NCBI GenBank assembly: GCA_015057955.1
Contig: SVDE01000010.1
Span: forward strand, 1 to 40,824
Source: Lachnospiraceae bacterium
GTDB taxonomy: Bacteria > Bacillota > Clostridia > Lachnospirales > Lachnospiraceae
Length of the DNA stretch: 40,824 bases
Direction: 5' to 3'
The notes below the pieces were generated by a model that made no database searches, was not told where the DNA came from, and saw nothing but the letters and a program-made list of their open reading frames with translations. Position 1 is the stretch's first letter. Each line of letters opens with the position of its first letter. Positions 25,094 through 32,924 of the stretch are shown here, piece by piece. The translations under genes and the position numbers were made by a program.

Positions 25094-25122
25094 TTGTGTT
25101 TTGGGCTTCTTATCACTATAAT
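25094..25122 (+). promoter_or_regulatory. Predicted promoter of the homocysteine methyltransferase gene
   Basis: TTGTGT (25094-25099) is spaced 17 bp from TATAAT (25117-25122), 41 bp before the ATG. It lies after the preceding terminator, so the gene is probably transcribed on its own. Confidence 0.5.
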
Positions 25123-25163
25123 AATATCAGTTATAAGTAATTATTCAGGGAGAGGAGACCACG

Positions 25164-26006
25164 ATGAAAGAAAAGACAGTATTGCTTGATGGCGCAAGCG
25201 GAACACTGCTCTGGGAGTTTGCCGAAGAGGCCGGCCTGCCCAAGAAACCTGTGTGGCAGTACAATACCGATCACCCCGAGCTGGTGACAAAGCTTGCAAA
25301 AAGCTACATTGAAGCGGGTTCGGATATAATTTTCGCAAATACTTTCAGCATCAATTCGCTGTCGCTGGAACATGCAAGCGGCTATGATCTGGAGGAATCT
25401 GTCAGGAGCGGTGTTCGTCTCGCGAAGGAAGCTGCCGCGGGCACAGGTACAAAAGTAGCTCTGGACATAGGTCCTCTTTCTGTTTTCATGGAACCATACG
25501 GTGACCTTGAGGAAGATGAAGCTGCAGACATTTACAGAGAGATCCTTGATGCCGGAACTAAGGAAAATCCGGACCTCATCGTCCTTGAGACTTTCATGGA
25601 CCTGAACATGCTGGAAGTTGCCGCTCAGACAGCCAAGGAATATGGCATTCCGGTCATCTGCTCGATGTCTTTTGATAAGAACGGAAGAACAATGATGGGC
25701 AATTCGGTAAGCGATATTGCCGAGCGTCTTGCTCCGCTCTCACCTGCAGCGATAGGGCTTAACTGCTCACTGGGACCGGAAGAGGCACTTCCGATAATCC
25801 GTGAGTTTGCGTCCGTTACGGACCTTCCGCTGTTCTTCAAGCCCAATACGGGGCCGACTCTTGCAGACGGTTCGTCGAGAGTGGCAGCAGAGGAATATGT
25901 CAAAGATGTATCCCAGGCGCTTGACATAGTAACTTATATCGGAGGCTGCTGCGGAACTTCACCTGAGTATATCAGGCTTCTTGCAGATGTGATAAAAAAC
26001 AGCTGA
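25164..26006 (+). CDS. Homocysteine S-methyltransferase domain protein (MetH N-domain type)
   Basis: The 280-residue protein is a stand-alone homocysteine-methyltransferase barrel. The zinc ligands are visible as Cys201 in GLNCSLGP and Cys262-Cys263 in IGGCCGTSP, and the start LLDGASGTLLWE is typical. Such domains accept a methyl group from a corrinoid, S-methylmethionine or a methylated amine and pass it to homocysteine or another thiol. With the separate methyl-THF methyltransferase at 21487 it would make up two of the modules of MetH, lacking the cobalamin domain. It could therefore be part of a split methionine synthase or a thiol methyltransferase. It has its own promoter and terminator. 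The ribosome site is AGAGGAG. Confidence 0.85.
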   Translation: MKEKTVLLDGASGTLLWEFAEEAGLPKKPVWQYNTDHPELVTKLAKSYIEAGSDIIFANTFSINSLSLEHASGYDLEESVRSGVRLAKEAAAGTGTKVALDIGPLSVFMEPYGDLEEDEAADIYREILDAGTKENPDLIVLETFMDLNMLEVAAQTAKEYGIPVICSMSFDKNGRTMMGNSVSDIAERLAPLSPAAIGLNCSLGPEEALPIIREFASVTDLPLFFKPNTGPTLADGSSRVAAEEYVKDVSQALDIVTYIGGCCGTSPEYIRLLADVIKNS

Positions 26007-26029
26007 CATTTTAAGAATAAGATCTTCAG

Positions 26030-26067
26030 CAGCTGCGGACAAAATATATGTCCGCAGCTGTTTCTTT
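26030..26067 (+). terminator. Rho-independent terminator
   Basis: A perfect 12-bp stem (CAGCTGCGGACA with TGTCCGCAGCTG) with a seven-base loop is followed by TTTCTTTATA. It lies 23 bp after the homocysteine methyltransferase stop and separates it from the molybdoenzyme operon. Confidence 0.93.
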
Positions 26068-26152
26068 ATATCTGAAAATTTTTGTACAAAAAAATCGGGG
26101 AAAATATATGCACTTTTTTCGGGGCTAAAGCGCTTTTTTTTGGGAAAACCTA

Positions 26153-26183
26153 TTGACCCTAGAATTATACCAAAGTCTATATT
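26153..26183 (+). promoter_or_regulatory. MerR-type promoter of the molybdoenzyme operon
   Basis: TTGACC (26153-26158) and TATATT (26178-26183) are separated by 19 bp, longer than usual. The spacer with its edges forms an imperfect dyad that begins GACCCTAG and ends CCAAAGTC. A long spacer holding a GAC...GTC dyad is the hallmark of promoters switched on by MerR-family activators such as BmrR. A MerR regulator with a BmrR-like effector domain is encoded at 30934-31743, at the end of this operon. Confidence 0.55.
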
Positions 26184-26248
26184 TAATATGTGAGAAGATC
26201 CCTGCCCGGGACATGCAGGCGATGCTGCTGAAAGCAGTTCACATATTA
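26184..26248 (+). promoter_or_regulatory. Structured leader: possible three-way junction before the molybdoenzyme gene
   Basis: A perfect 10-base pair of arms, TAATATGTGA (26184-26193) and TCACATATTA (26239-26248), encloses two small hairpins. These are CCTGC/GCAGG (26201-26205 with 26215-26219) and CTGCT/AGCAG (26225-26229 with 26233-26237). The layout is a three-stem junction ending 10 bases before the ribosome site AGGAG (26258-26262). It does not match a riboswitch class I can name. If transcription starts near 26190 as the promoter suggests, part of the outer stem would not be transcribed, so a DNA-level role of the 10-bp arms is also possible. Confidence 0.45.
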
Positions 26249-26271
26249 TATTAATTTAGGAGTGAGATAAC

Positions 26272-28839
26272 ATGGAAAAGGTATTTACTAACCTGACAAC
26301 CGGAGGCCCTATCTCCGTGTATGTCGAAGACGGCAAGATCACCAGGATCAGGCCGCTCCAGGTGCCCGAAGAGGATTATCCTAAACCATGGACTGTCGAA
26401 GACAGGAACGGAAAGAAGTATTCTCCCCCGAAGGCAATGCGTGTTGCGCAGAACATTCTTGCAGAGAAAAACAGACTTTACAGTGAGGACCGTATCCTCT
26501 ATCCGATGAAGAGGGTAGACTGGGATCCCGATGGCGAGAGAAATCCGCAGACCAGAGGCATTTCAGGATATGAACGGATCTCATGGGATGAGGCAGCCTC
26601 TATCATAGCCAAGGAGATCGACCGCCTTGCGCCTCGTGATGAAAACGGAGTATTTGACGGGCATGCCATTACCGCGATCACCGGATCACATCATAACTGG
26701 GGTGTCGTCGGATATAAGATGGCGCCTTTCGGCCGCTTCTTCTCAATGCTTAACTATACGCCGATACTCGACAATCCGGACTCATGGGAAGGCTGGATGT
26801 GGGGTGCTCCGCACATGTGGGGCTTCTATTGGCGTCTGGGTCAGCCCGAGCAGTTTGACCTGCTCCCGGATGCATTTAAGAATACCGACATGATAGTATT
26901 CTGGTCAAATGACCCGGATTCCACACACGGCATTTACTCCGGACAGGAATCCAATATCTGGCGTGTATGGCTCAAGGAAATGGGCATGAAGTGCGTATTC
27001 ATCGACCCGTTCTATAACTATACAAATGCCGTCATGGACGGCTCATGGTTTGCTCCGCGTCCCGGAACAGACACCGCGCTCGCAGCAGCGATCGCTTACC
27101 AGTGGATCGTAGATGATACATATGATCATTTCTATGTGGAAAACCGCACCGAAGGCTTTGAGGAATTCAAGGCTTATATCCTCGGAAAAGAGGATGGCAT
27201 ACCGAAGACCAGTGAATGGGCTGAGGAAAAGACTGGCATTCCTGCACGCCGCATACGCTCACTTGCTAAGGAATGGGCTTCCAAGAGAGTTGCCCTTGCC
27301 GGCGGCGTAAGAGGCGGTGAAGGATCTGCCTGCAGGACCGCATATGGTACAGAAGAAGCCCGTTTCCTTATCGCTCTTGCAGCAATGCAGGGATTTGGAA
27401 AGCCCGGCGTTTCAATCTGGGGCACAACAATGGGAGCGCCTGCTGACTATACATGGTTTCCCGGATATGCTGAACCGGATTCGCAGATGGGCAAGTCTCC
27501 CGCGGCAAATATCAAATATCCCGCATCTAAAGTCAAGCAACGTCTCTACCGTCTGAATTACCCTGAAGACATCATGAACGGAAAAGGTGAGTTCATTGGC
27601 GACGGATTCTGCGGACAGTCAATAGCGCAGCAGTTCAATCATCATGAATATCCGATTGAAGGCAAAGTCAGGATGCTCTGGCGTTATGGCGGATCATTCA
27701 TGGGAACCATGACAGAGACCAACCGCTACATAGAGCTTTACCGCCATGTCGGTGAAAACCAGCTCGATACCGTTATCAACCAGGACTGCTGGTTTGGCGG
27801 CGAAGCTAAGTATGCTGACATCATCCTCCCTGCCTGCACCAACCTTGAGCGCAATGACCTCGGCGAATGGTCAGTGGGCGGCGGTTATACAACTCATGCC
27901 GAGATCGGAAACAACTGGCGTGTTATCGTCCGCGAGCAGAAATGCGTGGAGCCGCTTGGCGAGTCAAAGAGCGACTATGAGATCTTCCAGGAAGTAGCTA
28001 AGAAACTCGGCGTCTGGGAGCAGTATACAGACGGCGGCAAGACTGAGGATGATTGGGCTGAAGCTTACTGGAATCTTTCCGAACTCAGCAAGCGCTGCAG
28101 CTGGGAAGAGTTCAACAAGAAAGGCTATTACATCGTTCCCGTACCTGAAGATTACGAAGAGCATCCTGCTTTCCGCTGGTACTATGAAGGACGCGACTGC
28201 GATACCCAGGACTACCTCAATCCTAAGATCAAAACAGTCAATAACATGAATTCCATGGAGCCCACGGAGAATTCCAAGGAACTCGGAACATATTCCGGCA
28301 AGCTGGAGTTTGCGTCAAGAAGCCTTAAAGAGCTTTCACCTGACGACAATGAGCGTCCGGCAGTTCCACATTACATTCCTTCATGGGAGGGACATGAAAC
28401 GGAAACCTATAAAAAGTATCCGCTTCAGATCATTTCTCCGCACCCGCGTTTCAGCTTCCACACGCATTATGATACTCATGCAAGCTGGATCGACGAGATC
28501 CCCTGCCATCGTATGATAATCGACGGCTATGCTTACTGGGTTGCCCGCATCAATCCCAAGGATGCAAAGGACCGCGGCATCAAGACAGGCGATATCATCG
28601 AGCTCTACAATGACCGGGGAAGCGTTCTGTGCGCGGCTGATGTTACCTACCGTGTGCCTGTCGGAGTCATGCATTCCTATGGCTGCTCTGCAAAGTACGA
28701 TCCCATCACTACCGAGACCGGTGCTACAGACCGCGGAGGATGCGTCAACATCCTTACAAATAAACGCTGGCTGTCAAAGAACGTTCCCGGCATGGCACCT
28801 AACTCCTGCCTGATCGAATGCAGGAAATGGGAAAGCTGA
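26272..28839 (+). CDS. Molybdopterin oxidoreductase, pyrogallol-phloroglucinol transhydroxylase large subunit type
   Basis: The 855-residue protein belongs to the DMSO-reductase family and lacks the N-terminal Cys motif for an Fe-S cluster, as in the transhydroxylase large subunit of Pelobacter acidigallici (875 residues, from memory). Its active-site residues fit with a shift of four: His140, Tyr148, Asp170 and Ser171 (the Mo ligand, in NPDSWEGW) for His144, Tyr152, Asp174 and Ser175; Tyr399 may stand for Tyr404. The Trp expected near 350 is not seen. There is no twin-arginine signal, so it acts in the cytoplasm. The known enzyme moves a hydroxyl group from a tetrahydroxybenzene to pyrogallol, giving phloroglucinol; resorcinol hydroxylase is a relative, so substrate is inferred. 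The small subunit follows after 25 bp. Start: AGGAG nine bases before ATG. Confidence 0.85.
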   Translation: MEKVFTNLTTGGPISVYVEDGKITRIRPLQVPEEDYPKPWTVEDRNGKKYSPPKAMRVAQNILAEKNRLYSEDRILYPMKRVDWDPDGERNPQTRGISGYERISWDEAASIIAKEIDRLAPRDENGVFDGHAITAITGSHHNWGVVGYKMAPFGRFFSMLNYTPILDNPDSWEGWMWGAPHMWGFYWRLGQPEQFDLLPDAFKNTDMIVFWSNDPDSTHGIYSGQESNIWRVWLKEMGMKCVFIDPFYNYTNAVMDGSWFAPRPGTDTALAAAIAYQWIVDDTYDHFYVENRTEGFEEFKAYILGKEDGIPKTSEWAEEKTGIPARRIRSLAKEWASKRVALAGGVRGGEGSACRTAYGTEEARFLIALAAMQGFGKPGVSIWGTTMGAPADYTWFPGYAEPDSQMGKSPAANIKYPASKVKQRLYRLNYPEDIMNGKGEFIGDGFCGQSIAQQFNHHEYPIEGKVRMLWRYGGSFMGTMTETNRYIELYRHVGENQLDTVINQDCWFGGEAKYADIILPACTNLERNDLGEWSVGGGYTTHAEIGNNWRVIVREQKCVEPLGESKSDYEIFQEVAKKLGVWEQYTDGGKTEDDWAEAYWNLSELSKRCSWEEFNKKGYYIVPVPEDYEEHPAFRWYYEGRDCDTQDYLNPKIKTVNNMNSMEPTENSKELGTYSGKLEFASRSLKELSPDDNERPAVPHYIPSWEGHETETYKKYPLQIISPHPRFSFHTHYDTHASWIDEIPCHRMIIDGYAYWVARINPKDAKDRGIKTGDIIELYNDRGSVLCAADVTYRVPVGVMHSYGCSAKYDPITTETGATDRGGCVNILTNKRWLSKNVPGMAPNSCLIECRKWES

Positions 28840-28864
28840 GCACATGCGGAAAGGAGAATGAATT

Positions 28865-29695
28865 ATGGCTAAATATGGTTTTATCATAAATATCGACCGC
28901 TGCAACGGCTGCTACAGCTGCTTCCTTGCATGCAAGGACGAGTGGATCGGAAATGACCACGGAAAATATGGCGCTGCAACCGCGGAGGGCATGAATCTCA
29001 TGCGCCTCAAAGAGATCGAATACGGCACAGACAATAAGGTCAAGGTCGACTATATCCCGATCCCGTGCCAGCACTGCAAAAACGCTCCGTGTGTAGCAAA
29101 ACGCCCTGACGCTTTCTATACCCGTCCGGATGGACTTGTCATACTGGATCCTGAAAAGAGCGCTGACAAGGCACTGCTCAGCGCATGCCCTTACGGCTGT
29201 GTACAGTGGAATGAGAAGGCAGGCATTGCCCAGAAATGCAATGGCTGCGCACACATGCTCGATGCAGGCGAAAAACAGACCAGGTGCAGCGAATGCTGCC
29301 CGAACCAGGCGATCTTTTTCGGCGATCTGGATGATCCCGAAAGCGAGATCTCAAAATATGCTGCAGAACATGCAGACGAGCTTGAGGACTTCCAGCCTGC
29401 ATTCAAGGCAGAGCCGGGTGTTAAGTACATGTATATCCCGAGACCGTTCATCTGCGGAGAAGTTACATTCGGCGGTGAAGATGTAAAAGGCGCCAAAGTA
29501 ACTGTAAAATGCGATGAAAGCGGCAAGGAATATGTTACAGAGACAGATTTCCTGGGTGATTTCGAAGTACAGGGACTTCCTGTAAACAAACCTTTCACCG
29601 TGACTGTCGAGGCTGAAGGGTGCAAGACGGCTGTACTCACATGCCGTACAGCAGGAGCCGTAAACTTCGGAGAGATCATACTGGAGGAAGCATAA
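28865..29695 (+). CDS. Transhydroxylase small subunit: ferredoxin-type Fe-S protein with Cna-B-like C-terminal domain
   Basis: The 276-residue protein has clustered Cys residues for three 4Fe-4S centres: 13, 16, 19, 23; 68, 71, 76; 108, 112; 125, 128; 141, 144, 145. After residue 195 it has a beta-barrel of the Cna-B/carboxypeptidase-regulatory type (GEVTFGGEDVKGAKVTV to the end). This joining of a DmsB-like part with a C-terminal beta-barrel is a mark of the transhydroxylase small subunit, and supports the call for the large subunit. Where the second cluster would have its fourth Cys (CVAK-R80-P) there is Arg, so ligands must be shared as in relatives. There is no signal peptide. The ribosome site is AAAGGAG; the stop overlaps the thiolase start (TAATG). 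Confidence 0.87.
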   Translation: MAKYGFIINIDRCNGCYSCFLACKDEWIGNDHGKYGAATAEGMNLMRLKEIEYGTDNKVKVDYIPIPCQHCKNAPCVAKRPDAFYTRPDGLVILDPEKSADKALLSACPYGCVQWNEKAGIAQKCNGCAHMLDAGEKQTRCSECCPNQAIFFGDLDDPESEISKYAAEHADELEDFQPAFKAEPGVKYMYIPRPFICGEVTFGGEDVKGAKVTVKCDESGKEYVTETDFLGDFEVQGLPVNKPFTVTVEAEGCKTAVLTCRTAGAVNFGEIILEEA

Positions 29696-30939
29696 TGAAA
29701 AATGCAGTAATTGTTGAAGCATGCCGTACGGCTGTCGGATCTTTTGGAGGAACTTTAAGACCGTGCAGCGCTCTTGATCTGGCATGCGCAGTGCTTAAGG
29801 GATGTATCGACAGGAGCGGGATAGACCCTAAAGAGATCGATGAAGTCATCATGGGCCACTGCCGTCAGACTTCGGACGAGCCCAATATCGCCAGGGTTGC
29901 AGCCCTGAAGGTTGGGATCCCTGAGGAAACTTCAGCGCAGACCGTAATGCGTCAGTGCGCGAGCGGAATGACAGCTATCCAGACCGGAGCCATGCAGATC
30001 ATGTGCGGCATTTCAGATGTTGTTCTGGCCGGAGGTGCAGAGAGCATGTCCAACGCTGTGTTCTATGTCCGCAACGCCCGCTGGGGTGTCGGAACAGGTA
30101 CGACACAGTTCGTTGATGCGCTTACCGAAGTCCAGTTCAAGGCTCAGCCGGAAGACATATACGGCTCTTACAACATGGGAGCAACAGCTGAGAACATTGC
30201 TGAACAGCTTGGCATAACAAGGCAGGAGCAGGATGAGTTCGCTTTCGAGTCGCAGCAGAAGGCCATCGCCGCGATCGACGCAGGCCGTTTTAAAGATGAG
30301 ATCGTGCCGGTAACCGTCCCCCAGGGCAGAAAGAAACCGCCGATCATTTTTGATACAGATGAGTTCCCGAGGCGTGACACCAATCTTGAGAAGATGGCAA
30401 AGCTGAAACCCTGCTTCAACATCAAGCACGATGAAGAAGGCCGTCTGTTAAATGATTCGGCACTTACAGGCACTGTGACTGCAGCAAGCTCCTCAGGACG
30501 TAACGACGGAGCATCCGCGGTTCTGCTTATGAGTGAAGAGAAGGCTCAGGAACTCGGATTAAAGCCCATTGCCAGGATCATAGGAATGGGCACGGCAGGA
30601 AATGATCCCCGCCTCATGGGTCTGGGACCTGTAGGTGCTGTCCCGAAGGCACTTAAAAACGCAGGACTTACAGACGACGACATCCAGCTCATCGAGCTCA
30701 ATGAGGCATTTGCGGCCCAGTCCATAGGCTGTATCAGGCTGCTTGGCTGGGAAAACAAGAAAGACATTATCAATGTAAACGGCGGAGCCATCGCACTTGG
30801 CCATCCGGTCGGTTCATCCGGCAGCCGCATAATAGTCACGCTCATCCATGAAATGAAAAAGCGCGGCCTTAAATATGGTCTGGCCACGCTTTGCATTGCC
30901 GGTGGAATGGGACAGGCAACCGTTATTGAAATGTTATAA
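29695..30939 (+). CDS. Acetyl-CoA acetyltransferase (thiolase)
   Basis: The 414-residue protein has the thiolase catalytic set: Cys88 in VMRQCASGM (nucleophile), NEAFAAQ, His370 in ALGHPVGSSGSR and Cys400 in CIAGGMGQA. It condenses two acetyl-CoA or cleaves acetoacetyl-CoA, feeding the butyrate route, or cleaving the beta-oxoacyl-CoA formed from an opened ring. ATG 29695 overlaps the TAA of the Fe-S subunit gene, so translation is coupled; the longer upstream frame overlaps that gene and is not used. Its stop overlaps the convergent MerR gene by 6 bp. Being in the molybdoenzyme operon, it is likely pathway-specific. Confidence 0.92.
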   Translation: MKNAVIVEACRTAVGSFGGTLRPCSALDLACAVLKGCIDRSGIDPKEIDEVIMGHCRQTSDEPNIARVAALKVGIPEETSAQTVMRQCASGMTAIQTGAMQIMCGISDVVLAGGAESMSNAVFYVRNARWGVGTGTTQFVDALTEVQFKAQPEDIYGSYNMGATAENIAEQLGITRQEQDEFAFESQQKAIAAIDAGRFKDEIVPVTVPQGRKKPPIIFDTDEFPRRDTNLEKMAKLKPCFNIKHDEEGRLLNDSALTGTVTAASSSGRNDGASAVLLMSEEKAQELGLKPIARIIGMGTAGNDPRLMGLGPVGAVPKALKNAGLTDDDIQLIELNEAFAAQSIGCIRLLGWENKKDIINVNGGAIALGHPVGSSGSRIIVTLIHEMKKRGLKYGLATLCIAGGMGQATVIEML

Positions 30940-31743
30940 GGGATCCTTTGTGACCGGAAGCCAGACTTCAAAGTATCCGGTATTGGCACCATCCTCAAGG
31001 ATGCTGCAGATGAGATTGCCTCTCGCACTGCCTGTGACTGTATATCCGTTTTGTTCGGCATAGTCATACATGTAGTCGATAAGATCTGCGGTAAAAGCAT
31101 TTTTCCCTGAGCTGCTGAACACGCTGTGTATGCATTCCACGGACGGAAGATGCATGACCGGCGGTTTGGCAGCTACGGAGAACTCGTCGACATAATCCAT
31201 TTCGAGTGAAAAACCCCAGGCATAACGGTAATTTTCCGTATCCTTGGGCGGGATCTCGAAATACCTTTGAAGAAACGGCATGTAGTTCTGCCACTGTTTT
31301 GCAAGCTTCTGTTTCTCGGGACTGTAATCGTAGGCAGTATCGAATCTGTTGAGGTAGCGGATGATCTCCGGACAAAAGGCGATATCGCATTTGCCCGCAT
31401 AATCCTTGATCCGGCTTACCTGATCGCAGTGCTGCTTAAGGCGGTGAAGCAGAAGCTCCTGATGGCGTATGGATTCCTGCATCTCGTCCTGTTTCTCTTC
31501 GAGCACGGATAGAAGGTCCCCGTAGTAGCAGTCACATTCCATGTAAGCTATCTGCGGGATGCCGAACCCGAAGCTCTTATACCAGAGACAGTCGATGAGA
31601 AAATTGAGATCCCATGCGTCGTAATAACGATAGTCGTTCTGCTTGTCCTTTATGGGAGTCACTACGCCTTTCTTCTCATAGTAGCGCAGCAGATCGGTAG
31701 AGATCCCGAGGATCCTTGCCACATCACCGATTTTATATTGCAT
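30934..31743 (-). CDS. MerR-family regulator with GyrI-like effector domain
   Basis: The 269-residue protein has an N-terminal MerR helix-turn-helix (MQYKIGDVARILG, DLLRYYEKKGV, DYRYYDAWDL), a coiled-coil dimer helix (about 75-110) and a C-terminal domain (about 120-265) of the GyrI/BmrR effector type that binds small aromatic or cationic ligands. MerR activators of this layout twist promoters with 19-bp spacers; one such promoter lies before the transhydroxylase gene. The start is ATG 31743, with AAGGAGG five bases upstream. It lies between the two halves of the catabolic region, diverging from the cyclase gene and converging on the thiolase gene, and probably senses a ring compound (inference). 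Confidence 0.85.
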   Translation of the reverse strand: MQYKIGDVARILGISTDLLRYYEKKGVVTPIKDKQNDYRYYDAWDLNFLIDCLWYKSFGFGIPQIAYMECDCYYGDLLSVLEEKQDEMQESIRHQELLLHRLKQHCDQVSRIKDYAGKCDIAFCPEIIRYLNRFDTAYDYSPEKQKLAKQWQNYMPFLQRYFEIPPKDTENYRYAWGFSLEMDYVDEFSVAAKPPVMHLPSVECIHSVFSSSGKNAFTADLIDYMYDYAEQNGYTVTGSARGNLICSILEDGANTGYFEVWLPVTKDPL

Positions 31744-31785
31744 GCATGCCTCCTTATGGTACCAGTAACGCAATTACCTTCTTCG

Positions 31786-31814
31786 ATTATACGTTAACGG
31801 AAGTTGGTTGTAAA
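31786..31814 (-). promoter_or_regulatory. Sigma-A-type promoter of the MerR gene
   Basis: On the minus strand TTTACA (31809-31814) is spaced 17 bp from TATAAT (31786-31791). On the + strand the cyclase gene has a TATAAT at 31849-31854 without a good -35, so its expression may need an activator. Confidence 0.7.
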
Positions 31815-31885
31815 ACAGTATTAAACGGCCTTGGACCGTGAAATAGTTTATAATTATTTAAAATATAGAAAGAGAGGAAATAACC

Positions 31886-32818
31886 ATGGCTTATATGCCC
31901 CTTGACAAAAGCAAATTCTATCTTGAAACCGAAAAAATGACCAAGATCTACGACCTCAGCAATCCCTGGGGCTGGGATACACCTCTTTGGCCTTTCCCGG
32001 GCGCAAGGACTGACCTTCAGTTCCCCCGCGGACAGTATCATGAGCGTTTCCACAAACGTACATGTACTTATACCGGAACACTCCATGCAGCAACTCACTG
32101 CGATGCTCCGAACCACACGCTTCATGAGGAAGAAGTAGACCGTGAACGCTATGGTTACACACTCGCTGAGATGCCTCTTGAGCACGCTATCGGTACCGGC
32201 GTTATCGTTGACCTGACCTGGATGTACGACGAGTTCGAGGAAGCGTTCAACAAGGCAGGCGGAGATCCCGCAAAGATGGGCGAATATGCTGAATATCCGG
32301 GCAAGAAGGGTGCTATCTGGCATATCATCACTCCTGAAGAAGTTCAGGCAGCTCTTGATAAAGACGGCCTTGAGATCCGCCCGAACGATTTCGTGGTTCT
32401 CAATACCGGTTTCCATCGTTATTGGAGAAAGAACAACGACAAGTATTTCAACTATTATCCCGGAAACGGCCCCGAGCTTGCAAACTGGCTGATGTTTGAA
32501 AAGAAGATCAAGGCCATCGCCGGAACTTACGGCGCATCAGATTCTGTTGTATGGCATTGCCCGTGCAAGGAGCAGATGCCTTGGGTTTACAACAACTATA
32601 AACTTGCAACAGGCCGTGACATTGACAAGGACTATCCTGATTATGAGCCTTGCCACCGTCTGTTCGGACAGCATGGACTTATGGCGATCGAAAATGCCGG
32701 CGGCGACATCGACCTTGTAACAGGCAAGCGTATGATCCTCTGCGCATTTCCTTTCCGCTGCGAAGCTGCTGACGGCGGCATGGTCCGTCTCGTTGCATGG
32801 GAAGAGGGATCATTCTGA
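31886..32818 (+). CDS. Cyclase-family metal-dependent hydrolase, possible dihydrophloroglucinol cyclohydrolase
   Basis: The 310-residue protein is a PF04199 'cyclase' family member. It has the start DLSNPWGWDTPLWP and the metal motif His67-x3-His71-x-Asp73-x-Pro75-x-His77 within LHAATHCDAPNH. A late GLMAIENAGGDID holds the second-shell Glu269. Kynurenine formamidases of this family are near 210 residues; this one is clearly longer. A manganese-dependent member of the family opens dihydrophloroglucinol to 3-hydroxy-5-oxohexanoate in gut Clostridia, and the transhydroxylase genes next door favour that reaction or one close to it. Phloroglucinol reductase, needed before it, is not in the window. 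Ribosome site GAGAGGAAA. Confidence 0.78.
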   Translation: MAYMPLDKSKFYLETEKMTKIYDLSNPWGWDTPLWPFPGARTDLQFPRGQYHERFHKRTCTYTGTLHAATHCDAPNHTLHEEEVDRERYGYTLAEMPLEHAIGTGVIVDLTWMYDEFEEAFNKAGGDPAKMGEYAEYPGKKGAIWHIITPEEVQAALDKDGLEIRPNDFVVLNTGFHRYWRKNNDKYFNYYPGNGPELANWLMFEKKIKAIAGTYGASDSVVWHCPCKEQMPWVYNNYKLATGRDIDKDYPDYEPCHRLFGQHGLMAIENAGGDIDLVTGKRMILCAFPFRCEAADGGMVRLVAWEEGSF

Positions 32819-32856
32819 TGATCAGACCGTAAGGTCATTTAAGATTGGATATCATG

Positions 32857-32888
32857 TCAACCTCATCGCCAGGCGGCGGTGAGGTTGA
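32857..32888 (+). promoter_or_regulatory. Strong hairpin between the cyclase and Ptb genes
   Basis: The 14-base arms (TCAACCTCATCGCC and GGCGGTGAGGTTGA, one G-T pair) close a four-base loop. No U-run follows, so it is unlikely to stop transcription fully. It may protect the cyclase message end or set a step-down in expression within the operon. Confidence 0.6.
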
Positions 32889-32924
32889 TGACTGCTGAGC
32901 AGATCGGCAGAAAAGGAGAAGTAT

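Noticed and set aside
26184-26248. Purine, fluoride, THF or Moco riboswitch
   Set aside because: The overall three-stem shape and a GGCGATG stretch brought these to mind, but the conserved core bases of each class are not present.
29620-29694. 25-residue extension of the thiolase
   Set aside because: It overlaps the Fe-S subunit gene; ATG 29695 overlaps its stop codon and gives the standard thiolase start.
31825-31839. ACGGCC-TTG-GACCGT dyad upstream of the cyclase gene as an operator
   Set aside because: The symmetry is imperfect and short, and it does not match the GAC...GTC dyad at 26156-26177; too weak to list as a site.
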